In this document: piece by piece, positions 25,149 to 31,979 of the stretch | Position numbering within the stretch: the stretch's first letter is position 1 | Layout: every line of letters starts with the position of its first letter | NCBI GenBank assembly: GCA_903892515.1 | Contig: CAITIS010000046.1 | Location: forward strand, 1 to 37,393 | Reading direction: 5' to 3' | Source: an uncultured Planctomycetota bacterium | Lineage (GTDB): Bacteria > Planctomycetota > Phycisphaerae > SM23-33 | DNA: 37,393 nt | Program-made: the position numbers and the translations under genes | Notes under the pieces: model-generated | Database searches by the model: none | Seen by the model: the letters and a program-made list of their open reading frames with translations, nothing else | What the model was told of the DNA's origin: nothing

Positions 25149-25223
25149 AGATGCCGACAACGGCATTCTCGCAGCGGCTTCCCATCGTGGCGAAATCGGC
25201 GGAACTGGCGGCTGTCGGCATCT
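25149..25223. promoter_or_regulatory. 11-bp inverted repeat upstream of the sigma-like gene
   Basis: The perfect arms AGATGCCGACA (25149-25159) and TGTCGGCATCT (25213-25223) are separated by 53 bp. They end 32 bp before the sigma-like start. It may be an operator pair bound by a dimer or looped, or an RNA leader structure. Confidence 0.5.
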
Positions 25224-25254
25224 CAGCGGCTCTCCCCGGCCAAGGGAGAAGCCA

Positions 25255-25839
25255 ATGGTTACCGACAATCGCCTCGAGGAAATCGACCTCTACACCACCA
25301 TGCACATCCACCACAAGGTCAAGCAGCTGATCAAGCAGGGCAAGTTCCCGACGCACATGGCGGACGACCTGGTCCAGGAACTCTCCTTGGACTTCCTGCT
25401 GCGCCGACCCAAGTACGACCCGACCAGGAAGGCTAGCCGCGAGACGTTCACGGTCCGCATCGTCCGCCACAAGATCGCCTCCATGTTGCGGGCGCGCCGC
25501 GCCAAGGTGCGGGACTTTCGCAGGAACGGATGCTCGCTGGATGAATCCGTCGACTCCGGCGAAGGGGCGCCGGTCGCTCGGCACGAGACCGTGGATGAGC
25601 AGGCTGGGCGTGATGGTCGGGGTTGCGAGGATCTTCACGAACTCACGCAGGATGTCCACACAGTGATGGACGCGCTGCCGGCGAACCTGCAGCGCCTGTG
25701 CATCCAGCTCCAGACCATGACGGTCTCAGAGATCGCCCGTTCGAGCGGCCTGTCCAGGGCCACCATCTACGAGTCGGTCCAGGAACTCCGCCGGCACTTT
25801 AGGGAGGTCGGTCTGGGCGACTACGTGGGGCGGCGCTAG
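25255..25839 (+). CDS. Sigma-70-like factor (ECF-type layout)
   Basis: A 194-aa protein. The N-terminal part resembles sigma region 2: DDLVQELSLDFLLRRPKYDPTRKASRETFTVRIVRHKIASMLRARR. The C-terminal part has a region-4-like HTH, MTVSEIARSSGLSRATIYESVQELRRHF. A flexible linker joins them. This is the size and layout of ECF-type sigma factors, also found in phages and integrative elements. It may direct RNA polymerase to element promoters. GGGAGAAGCC precedes the ATG. It has its own leader with an inverted repeat and is separated from the next gene by 74 bp. Region 2 is divergent, so a non-sigma regulator cannot be excluded. Confidence 0.75.
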   Translation: MVTDNRLEEIDLYTTMHIHHKVKQLIKQGKFPTHMADDLVQELSLDFLLRRPKYDPTRKASRETFTVRIVRHKIASMLRARRAKVRDFRRNGCSLDESVDSGEGAPVARHETVDEQAGRDGRGCEDLHELTQDVHTVMDALPANLQRLCIQLQTMTVSEIARSSGLSRATIYESVQELRRHFREVGLGDYVGRR

Positions 25840-25867
25840 CCGCCCCGACAGGTCGCGTGTGTCGGTA

Positions 25868-25885
25868 GTAGGTTAACGACAGAGG
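25868..25885 (+). promoter_or_regulatory. GTA-R-GTTAAC-type motif, copy 2
   Basis: GTAGGTTAACGACAGAGG lies 28 bp before the ATG at 25914 and matches copy 1 at 18919 in 14 of 18 positions. A separate GAAAGGAG ribosome site follows, so the motif is not merely a Shine-Dalgarno sequence. Confidence 0.4.
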
Positions 25886-25913
25886 AACCAACCCAATCAC
25901 GAAAGGAGCAAGA

Positions 25914-26222
25914 ATGAACGGTCCACTTTACAGATACAGGTTTGCGGAAGAGGTCGATCTGGTTCAGGCCGAGGGCACCTTGCTTCTGGCCACCCTGGCC
26001 GCCCAAGGCCTGTACGGCGAGGCCCGCGTCAGGATGGACATGGCCTACGCCGCGGACCGGACCATCGGGGTCATCGTGGTCGACGCCGGCACGGACGTGG
26101 GCGACGCCGTCAACGCGATCTTCACGGCCTTCCTGGCGATGGAGTTTGGTCGCGGGGCCTTCAGTGTCCGGGCCGTCGCGCCGTTGCGTGGTGGCCAAGT
26201 CGGTCAGGGGAACGGTCAATGA
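25914..26222 (+). CDS. Unknown small protein (102 aa)
   Basis: It is not recognised. A compact alpha/beta protein with segments RFAEEVDLVQAEGTLLLATLAA and AADRTIGVIVVDAGTDVGDAVNAIFTAFL; the tail is Gly-rich. GAAAGGAG lies 6 bp before the ATG. Its stop overlaps the nuclease start (ATGA at 26219), so it is co-translated with the PD-(D/E)XK protein. It could be a partner of the recombination module. Confidence 0.75.
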   Translation: MNGPLYRYRFAEEVDLVQAEGTLLLATLAAQGLYGEARVRMDMAYAADRTIGVIVVDAGTDVGDAVNAIFTAFLAMEFGRGAFSVRAVAPLRGGQVGQGNGQ

Positions 26223-27238
26223 AATCCGTCCTGACCTTTTCGGCCATCAACTGCTTCCGCAACTGCCCACGGAAGTTCAAGCACCGCTACGTGGACTTTC
26301 TGCGGCCGCTGGAGAAGGTGGACACGCTGGCCTTCGGCAAGGTGGTCCACGGGGCGTTGGAACTGTGGCATACGCTGCCGGCCGACAACCACCGGCTGTT
26401 GGCGGTCCTGGACTTCATCGACTCGAAGTACCCCAACCGGGGCACCGACGCCAGGGAGAAGGCCACATGGCAGTTGGCGCGGGCGATCATGATCGGCTAC
26501 GCCGAGCGCTATGCCCAGGAAGAGTTCGAAGTCCTACACGTCGAGAAGGAATTCGAAGCAGAAATCCGCAACCCCGACACCGGCCGGACCAGCCAGACCT
26601 TCACGATGGCCGGCAAGGTCGACGGGATTGTCCGCGCGGGTGATGAGGTATACCTGCTGGAGCACAAGACAGCCTCCTCGCTCACGTCGGACTACCTCGA
26701 TCGGTTGTGGACCGATACGCAGATCGCCCTGTACAGCTTCTACCTACGTCAGTTGGGCTTCCGGGTCATCGGCATCATCTACAACGTCCTGCTGAAGTCC
26801 CGCCTCCAGCAGCGCGGCGGCGAGACGGACGAGGAATTTGAGGCCCGCCGCACGGCTCTGGCCGCCAAGAATAAGTCGGGTAAGTCGACCGCCCAGCGCC
26901 AGGAGCCAGAATCCGACGAAGAATTCGCCGCCCGCCTTCACGACTGGTACGCCCGGCCGGAGGCCTTTCACCGTGAGCGAATCTATCTCTCGCAGGATCG
27001 GCTGGCGATGGTTCAGGAGGAGGTCTGGGAGATTACCCAGCAATACCTGGACGCCCGCAGCCGCGGCAAGTGGCTGTTGAACACGTCCAACTGTTTCAGC
27101 TACCAGCGGCCGTGTGAATACCTGCCGTACTGCCAGAGCGGCTTCAATCCCGTTGTCCGTGACAACATCTTCGAGGTACGTCCGCCGCACGAGGAACTGG
27201 CCACCGCCGCCACCGAAACCCCTGAGAGCGAATTCTAA
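26219..27238 (+). CDS. PD-(D/E)XK nuclease (Cas4/RecB-like)
   Basis: A 339-aa nuclease of the PDDEXK_1 type. The N-terminal SAINCFRNCPRKFKHRYVD and FGKVVHGALELWH match the family opening. Catalytic residues are D in MAGKVDGIV and E-x-K in LLEHKTAS, followed by the DRLWTDTQIALYSFYLRQL helix. Cysteines C16 and C20 near the start and three in CFSYQRPCEYLPYC near the end could hold a 4Fe-4S cluster, as in Cas4/AddB-type nucleases. An acidic insertion sits in the middle. In phages such nucleases resect ends for an annealing protein; the next gene is a Sak4-like ATPase, which supports that job. Confidence 0.9.
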   Translation: MKSVLTFSAINCFRNCPRKFKHRYVDFLRPLEKVDTLAFGKVVHGALELWHTLPADNHRLLAVLDFIDSKYPNRGTDAREKATWQLARAIMIGYAERYAQEEFEVLHVEKEFEAEIRNPDTGRTSQTFTMAGKVDGIVRAGDEVYLLEHKTASSLTSDYLDRLWTDTQIALYSFYLRQLGFRVIGIIYNVLLKSRLQQRGGETDEEFEARRTALAAKNKSGKSTAQRQEPESDEEFAARLHDWYARPEAFHRERIYLSQDRLAMVQEEVWEITQQYLDARSRGKWLLNTSNCFSYQRPCEYLPYCQSGFNPVVRDNIFEVRPPHEELATAATETPESEF

Positions 27239-27248
27239 GGAGCGTCCC

Positions 27249-28001
27249 ATGACGATCACGTTGCCCAGTGCCAAAACCAAACCGTCGCTGGACCTGTCCG
27301 GCAAGACCATCTTGGTGTACGGACCGCCCAAGATCGGGAAGTCCACATTCGCCAGCAAGTTCCCCGACGCACTGTTTCTCGAATGCGAGCCGGGCTTAAA
27401 CCAGCTGGAGGTATTCAAGGTCCCGACCTATTCGTGGACGGACTTTCTGGCGGCCTGCAAGCTCGTGGCCGCTGGCGACCACCGGTTCAAGACCATCGTC
27501 ATCGACACGGTGGACAACGCGTTCAAGTACTGCAGCGACGCCATCTGCGCCAAGCACGGCATCGAGTATGAGGGCGATCTCGAACACGGCAAGGGCTGGG
27601 CGTTCGTGAAAAACGAATGGCACCGTGTGCTCACGCGGTTGGCCAGCCTGTCCACCGGCCTGGTGCTGATCAGTCACGCTGTCGACAAGCAAATTAAGAC
27701 CCGGACGGAGGAGTACACCAAGACCCAGCCCAGCCTGCCGGACCGCGCCCGCAACGTAGTCCTGGGTTTGGTGGACATGATCCTGTACTGCGACACCGCC
27801 GTCGGCAAGGACGACAAGGGCAACCTCATCACCCGGCGGATCATCCGCACCAAGCCCCATCCAGCCTACGAGGCCGGCGACCGCACTGGTCGCCTGCCCG
27901 AGGCGTTGGGCTTGGACTTCGACGAGTTCCAGAAGGCGTTTGCCCGGGGCGTTGGCGCCCCGGCCGCGCCGTCAGACATCAACGGAAAGGCTACGCAATG
28001 A
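27249..28001 (+). CDS. Sak4-like RecA-fold ATPase
   Basis: A 250-aa P-loop ATPase of the AAA_24/Sak4 type. Walker A is GPPKIGKST, Walker B is KTIVIDTVD, and the strand TGLVLISHAVDK carries the sensor. Sak4 proteins are single-domain RecA relatives that anneal single-stranded DNA in phages. It starts at ATG 27249, 10 bp after the nuclease stop, with AAGGAGCG ahead; the frame is open upstream but overlaps the nuclease. Its stop overlaps the DUF669 start (ATGA). A nuclease, annealing ATPase and binding-protein order is typical of phage recombination modules. Confidence 0.88.
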   Translation: MTITLPSAKTKPSLDLSGKTILVYGPPKIGKSTFASKFPDALFLECEPGLNQLEVFKVPTYSWTDFLAACKLVAAGDHRFKTIVIDTVDNAFKYCSDAICAKHGIEYEGDLEHGKGWAFVKNEWHRVLTRLASLSTGLVLISHAVDKQIKTRTEEYTKTQPSLPDRARNVVLGLVDMILYCDTAVGKDDKGNLITRRIIRTKPHPAYEAGDRTGRLPEALGLDFDEFQKAFARGVGAPAAPSDINGKATQ

Positions 28002-28495
28002 CCCCCGAGACGAATGCATTCGACCAGCAGCAGGCGACCGACCCGTACGCCCCCAACCAGGGCGCCGCCGGTGGCCCGGACCTTAGCGCCTTCGACGATG
28101 AGTACGCGCAGGCGGAGGCCCCGGACTTCGATGAAGTGCCTGACGGCAAGTACCAGGTGCGGATCGAGGCGGCCCGGATGTCCGAGAGCCAGAAGCACGA
28201 CCCGATGATCAAGTGGGATCTGGTGATCATCTCCGGCCAGCTCGCCGGGCGGCACATCTTCAAGAACTCCGTGATCACGCAGGCGTCGCTGCCCTTCGTC
28301 AAGGGCGACCTGAAAGTCCTGGGTGTGGCGTTGCCCAAGTTCAGCGATCTGCCCAAGCACCTGGGGTTGACGCTGGACAAGAAGCTTCAGATCACCAAGC
28401 GGACGAAGGATGAGTTCACCAACGTGTACTTCAACAAGCTCCTGACCATCCCGGATGGCGGCAGCGGGTTGGAGGGCGAGCCGGCGCCTTTCTGA
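27998..28495 (+). CDS. DUF669-type phage protein, probable ssDNA-binding partner
   Basis: A 165-aa protein. After a disordered acidic N-terminus (to about residue 45) comes the DUF669-like core VPDGKYQVRIEAARMSES, PMIKWDLVIISGQLAGRHIFKNSVI and KITKRTKDEFTNVYFNKLL. This looks like an OB-type fold. Family members accompany Sak4-like ATPases and are thought to bind ssDNA. It is coupled to the upstream ATPase by ATGA overlap. The end GLEGEPAPF resembles the acidic hydrophobic tails of SSB proteins. Confidence 0.8.
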   Translation: MTPETNAFDQQQATDPYAPNQGAAGGPDLSAFDDEYAQAEAPDFDEVPDGKYQVRIEAARMSESQKHDPMIKWDLVIISGQLAGRHIFKNSVITQASLPFVKGDLKVLGVALPKFSDLPKHLGLTLDKKLQITKRTKDEFTNVYFNKLLTIPDGGSGLEGEPAPF

Positions 28496-28508
28496 GGCGC
28501 CGGCCAGC

Positions 28509-28581
28509 GGCGGGGCCGGGCGTGGGCGTGCCCGCGAGGCTCATACCCTCGCTCTCGTCGGTTCGAATCCGACCCCCGTCT
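28509..28581 (+). tRNA. tRNA-like gene with CAT anticodon inside the element
   Basis: A full cloverleaf of 73 nt can be drawn: acceptor GGCGGGG/CCCCGTC, D arm GGGC/GCCC, and anticodon stem CGAGG/CCTCG with loop CTCATAC (anticodon 28542-28544). The variable loop has 5 nt and the T arm is GTCGG-TTCGAAT-CCGAC. Acceptor and T arm resemble initiator tRNA-Met, but the anticodon stem has AGG/CCT rather than GGG/CCC. Odd points are C at position 8 with G at 14 (instead of U8-A14), T as discriminator, and no CCA. It may be a divergent Met or Ile2 tRNA, or a tRNA mimic. Confidence 0.6.
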
Positions 28582-28676
28582 TTGGGCCTTACGCGGGATG
28601 GCGTGCCGAATGGATGCAGCCAGACTCCCCGCGCCCGCGTGGGGCCCTTCACACAAGCATGGATGGGTGCTGCGAA

Positions 28677-29123
28677 ATGGACTTTCGAATCATCATCGAC
28701 ACGCGCGAACAGGAAGGCTGGGAATTCGACTGCCCGACGGTGCGCCGCAAGCTGGAGGCCGGCGATTACTCCGTCGACGGCCTCGATGCCTTGGTGGCGG
28801 TGGAACGCAAGAGCCTCAAGGACTTCGTTTCCACGGTAATCCACGACTTCCCGCGCTTCGCGGCGGAGCTGGAGAAGCTTTCGAAGTTGGAAGCGGCGTG
28901 CGTCGTGGTGGAGGCCGACCTGGACCACGTCCTTCGTGGTCTGGCCGCCGATGACTGCCGGGGCGCGGCGGTGGAATCCATCCTGGGCGCCGCGGTTCAC
29001 ATCGGCCTGCGATTCGGCGTGCCCGTCTTCTGGTGCGGCAGCCGCCAGGCCGCGCGGCTCTTCACCGACGCCTTCCTGCGGATGTTTGTCCGCCTGCGGG
29101 CGAAAGGAAGCGTCCAGCCATGA
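28677..29123 (+). CDS. ERCC4-domain nuclease
   Basis: A 148-aa protein that is essentially one ERCC4 (XPF-type) nuclease domain. It shows IIIDTREQ, then GDYSVDGLDALVAVERKSLKDF with the ERK catalytic signature, and IHDFPRFAAELEKL. XPF-type nucleases cut branched or flap DNA; phages use similar single-domain proteins in replication and recombination. Candidate starts are ATG 28659 (adds DGCCE) and ATG 28677, which begins the domain. The frame is open far upstream, but that would run through the tRNA-like gene. Its stop overlaps the next start (ATGA at 29120). Confidence 0.87.
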   Translation: MDFRIIIDTREQEGWEFDCPTVRRKLEAGDYSVDGLDALVAVERKSLKDFVSTVIHDFPRFAAELEKLSKLEAACVVVEADLDHVLRGLAADDCRGAAVESILGAAVHIGLRFGVPVFWCGSRQAARLFTDAFLRMFVRLRAKGSVQP

Positions 29124-29290
29124 TCCGAAGGAGCTTTTACGACTACCTCCAGGACGAATTGGCCCAGGGCGGCCTGTGGGAGTGGGCCAAGGATCGTCCC
29201 TACCAACAGGTCATCGTCAAGCCGGAGATCATCTGTGCCCACGATCGGGCATGGAGGCGGCTACAGGAGGCACAGACCAAGCGTGAGTAG
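29120..29290 (+). CDS. Small unknown protein (56 aa)
   Basis: It encodes MIRRSFYDYLQDELAQGGLW followed by EWAKDRPYQQVIVKPE and a basic end. No family is recognised. The start overlaps the ERCC4 stop and the stop overlaps the next GTG start, so it sits in a coupled chain of small genes; this packing is the main support. Confidence 0.6.
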   Translation: MIRRSFYDYLQDELAQGGLWEWAKDRPYQQVIVKPEIICAHDRAWRRLQEAQTKRE

Positions 29291-29588
29291 TTCATTTTCC
29301 ATTCGAAACGTTTTGTCCGCTCATCAGGATCGCGACCGGAGCAAGCCGTCTACCGACAGCAACCGCTTTGCCGGTCACGACCAGCGGATGGCTTCGCACA
29401 CGATGCGTGTTCACAACCATCCCTGCCCCTGTGGCAGCGACATGCGGTTCGTGGATTGCTGCCTGGGCAAATGCAGATGCACGGGCTGTGGCCACACCCA
29501 CCTGTCACCTGATGGCGGCCTGGGCCTCTGTCCGGCGTGCGGTTTGGATCGCGTTGTGGCCATGCCCCTGAAGGAGGTCTGCGGATGA
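29283..29588 (+). CDS. SEC-C-motif zinc protein (101 aa)
   Basis: The GTG start at 29283 overlaps the previous stop. The centre holds a SEC-C-like motif, CPCGSDMRFVDCC, a zinc-binding element known from SecA and other proteins. It continues into a second cysteine set, CRCTGCGHTHL, and CPACG. About ten cysteines in 55 residues point to two zinc sites. The N-terminal 40 residues are basic and probably disordered; ATG codons nearer the zinc part are possible alternative starts. It may bind nucleic acid or a protein; the function is unknown. Confidence 0.6.
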   Translation: MSSSFSIRNVLSAHQDRDRSKPSTDSNRFAGHDQRMASHTMRVHNHPCPCGSDMRFVDCCLGKCRCTGCGHTHLSPDGGLGLCPACGLDRVVAMPLKEVCG

Positions 29589-29785
29589 GGCAATGCGAGG
29601 CATGCGGGCGCGACTTCCGGTCAAGGCGTAGATCCCAGACCTGCCCGTACTGCGGTTTCAACACCAACCCCCACGGCCAGATGCCGCGCAGCCAGGTATC
29701 TCTGGCGCAGCTGGAGCAGGAGCAACGAGAACGCCAGGAAAGGGAGGAGGCAACCCGTGAGTATCTCGGCACCGACTGCAACTGA
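29585..29785 (+). CDS. Zinc-ribbon plus coiled-coil small protein (66 aa)
   Basis: Two CxxC pairs (CEACG and CPYCG) form a zinc ribbon in the first 24 residues. A Gln/Glu/Arg-rich helix (LAQLEQEQRERQEREEA) follows. The start overlaps the upstream stop (ATGA) and the 3' end overlaps the RecD2 gene by 29 bp. It could be an adaptor for the helicase; this is inferred from position only. Confidence 0.65.
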   Translation: MRQCEACGRDFRSRRRSQTCPYCGFNTNPHGQMPRSQVSLAQLEQEQRERQEREEATREYLGTDCN

Positions 29786-31958
29786 CTGCGCACAGGTCAT
29801 CCGCGGGATGGTCCACCGGGCCTTCTACAACAGCCCGTCGTTCTCGGCCGGGATCATCCGCACCGACGACGGCGACTTCGTGAAGTTCCGTGGGAAGTTT
29901 TATGCCGCCGAGGGCGACGTTGTGGCCGTGGTCGGGCACTGGACCAAGGACCGCAAGTACGGCCGCCAGTTCGACGTGGAAGGCCTCAGTTACGATCTGC
30001 CCGAAAGCGCCGACGGATTGTCGGCCTACATGGCCTCCCACCCGGCCTTTGAGGGCGTTGGTCCGGCCACAGCCGAAAAGCTTGTGGAGTATGCCGGCAC
30101 CGGCAAGGCGCTGGATGACCTTATCCGCAACCGCCTTGGCGAACTGCACGCGCGGCTGCGGATTCCAATGTCCACGCTGACGACGCTGCACGATGCGTGG
30201 ATCGCCAACGCTGCCGAAAATGAGATCCGATCCTACCTGGCCCAGTTCGGTCTGACCCATCACCAGATGAACGTGCTGCTGGAGACGTTCGGCAACGCCG
30301 TGGTGGGTGTGTTGCGGAACGACCCGTACGTGCTCATCAAGGCAATCAAGGGCTATGGCTTCAAGCGGGTGGACAAGATCGCCCGGCAAATGGGCACGCC
30401 CAAAGACCATCCGGGACGCTTGGCGGCGGGCATCGTGTATTGCCTGAAAGAGGCGCTAGACAGTGGCCACACGTGGACGGCGGGCTGCGACCTGCTCCAG
30501 CAGGCCAACGAACTGCTCCTGCTGGACGGCATGGACAGCATGGAGGCGATCCGTCGCGCCGCCGAGGGGCTGCTGGAACAGGGCCAGATCGCCTGCGATG
30601 GCAAGGCAGTCGCGCTTCCGGCCATCCTCGATGCGGAGAGGTACATCCATGACCGGCTGGATCTGCACGGCGAGGATGCCCTGCGCCAGCTCCCACCGAT
30701 CGCCGATGTCTCGGACCTGACGCCCGCCCAAGTCGAGGCGTTCGAGATGGCCATGCGGAACGTCATCTCGGTGATCTCCGGCGGGGCCGGCACAGGAAAG
30801 ACGTTCGTGGTCGCACGCCTGGCTTTGGCCTTCAAGGATCTGGGTATGCGGGTGGCCCTGTGCGCGCCCACTGGCAAGGCCGCCAAGCGGATCGAAGAGG
30901 TCATGCGTGAACATGGCCTCGACTTGGAGGCCAAGACCATCCACCGGCTGCTGGAGTACAACGGCCAGGTCTTCAGACGCGAGAGCCTGTCGGAGCCCGT
31001 GATGGAAACCGACGAAGTAGGGGGGGAGGTTGTCCGTTTGCCGGCCTACGACGCGGTGATCGTCGACGAGATGTCGATGGTGGACGTGCCGCTGATGCGG
31101 GTGCTGCTGTCGGCCATCGACTTCAGCAAGACGCGCCTGGTCTTGGTCGGTGATCACAATCAGCTCCCGCCGGTGGGCCCGGGCAATGTTCTTCGGGACG
31201 TCATCCATCATAACCTTGCGCCCACGACTGTCCTGACGCAGGTGGTTCGGCAGGCGGGCGTCCTGAAGACGAGTAGTAGCGCCGTCCTGGATGGCACTGT
31301 CGCGCCCACCGCCGTGAATGACCCCGGCTGGGTGGTCGTGGATTGCTTCAAGGAGGCGACGGAGATTCAGGTTCACCTCCGCGACCTCATCGTCAAGCAG
31401 ATACCCGAACGGCTCGGTTACGACCCCGTCCGCCAGGTGCAGATCGTGACGCCGATGCACAGTGGGCCGCTGGGCACCAAGGCCCTCAACGAAATGATGC
31501 AGTTCCTCTTCCACGGGAAGGTTGAAGGCCGTTTCGCCATCGGCGACAAGGTCATCCAGACATCCAACGACTACGACATGGGCGTCATGAACGGCACCGT
31601 CGGGTACGTCGTGGACTTCGCCGGCGGGGAGTACTTCGTCGACTTTGAGGGCGTCGGCTGCCGCCAACTCGGCGGGGAACGCCTGCAGAAGGTCAATCTG
31701 GCCTATGCGCTGACCGCCCACAAGGCCCAGGGCAGCGAGTTTCCCTGCGTGGTGGTCGTCTGCCACAAGTCGCACTTCTTCGCGGATCGGAACTGGCTCT
31801 ACACGGCCGTCACGAGGGCTTCCAAGACCTGCATCCTGGTGGGCGACCGCTGGGGGTTGCGCCATGCGGCCAGCAAAAACAACACAATCAAACGCAGGAC
31901 GTTCCTGAGCCTGTGGGCGAGCCCGACCGTGCCGACAGGTCTGCAGTCGTCGGCGTAG
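29757..31958 (+). CDS. RecD2-like SF1B helicase
   Basis: A 733-aa helicase resembling RecD2/TraA-type enzymes. The N-terminal region has helix-hairpin-helix-like segments (EGVGPATAEKLVEYAG and KGYGFKRVDKIARQ). Motor motifs are I SGGAGTGKTF, Ia CAPTGKAAKRI, II VDEMSMVD, III GDHNQLPPVGPG, a C-terminal TAHKAQGSEF (V) and YTAVTRASKTCILVG (VI). RecD2 enzymes unwind DNA 5' to 3'. The start is GTG at 29757, overlapping the zinc-ribbon gene by 29 bp. With the primase 21 bp downstream it fits an element replication or repair machine. Confidence 0.92.
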   Translation: MSISAPTATDCAQVIRGMVHRAFYNSPSFSAGIIRTDDGDFVKFRGKFYAAEGDVVAVVGHWTKDRKYGRQFDVEGLSYDLPESADGLSAYMASHPAFEGVGPATAEKLVEYAGTGKALDDLIRNRLGELHARLRIPMSTLTTLHDAWIANAAENEIRSYLAQFGLTHHQMNVLLETFGNAVVGVLRNDPYVLIKAIKGYGFKRVDKIARQMGTPKDHPGRLAAGIVYCLKEALDSGHTWTAGCDLLQQANELLLLDGMDSMEAIRRAAEGLLEQGQIACDGKAVALPAILDAERYIHDRLDLHGEDALRQLPPIADVSDLTPAQVEAFEMAMRNVISVISGGAGTGKTFVVARLALAFKDLGMRVALCAPTGKAAKRIEEVMREHGLDLEAKTIHRLLEYNGQVFRRESLSEPVMETDEVGGEVVRLPAYDAVIVDEMSMVDVPLMRVLLSAIDFSKTRLVLVGDHNQLPPVGPGNVLRDVIHHNLAPTTVLTQVVRQAGVLKTSSSAVLDGTVAPTAVNDPGWVVVDCFKEATEIQVHLRDLIVKQIPERLGYDPVRQVQIVTPMHSGPLGTKALNEMMQFLFHGKVEGRFAIGDKVIQTSNDYDMGVMNGTVGYVVDFAGGEYFVDFEGVGCRQLGGERLQKVNLAYALTAHKAQGSEFPCVVVVCHKSHFFADRNWLYTAVTRASKTCILVGDRWGLRHAASKNNTIKRRTFLSLWASPTVPTGLQSSA

Positions 31959-31973
31959 GTTACCAATAGGAGG
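31955..31973 (+). promoter_or_regulatory. GTA-R-GTTA-type motif at the primase ribosome site
   Basis: GTAGGTTACCAATAGGAGG spans the RecD2 stop codon and contains the AGGAGG ribosome site of the primase gene (GTG at 31980). It resembles the motifs at 18919 and 25868, but overlap with the ribosome site makes a promoter role unlikely here. Confidence 0.3.
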
Positions 31974-31979
31974 ACGCGC

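Noticed and set aside
28455..28676. Upstream extension of the ERCC4 nuclease reading frame
   Set aside because: It would run through the DUF669 end and the tRNA-like gene. Its translation is low complexity and the nuclease domain starts at 28677.
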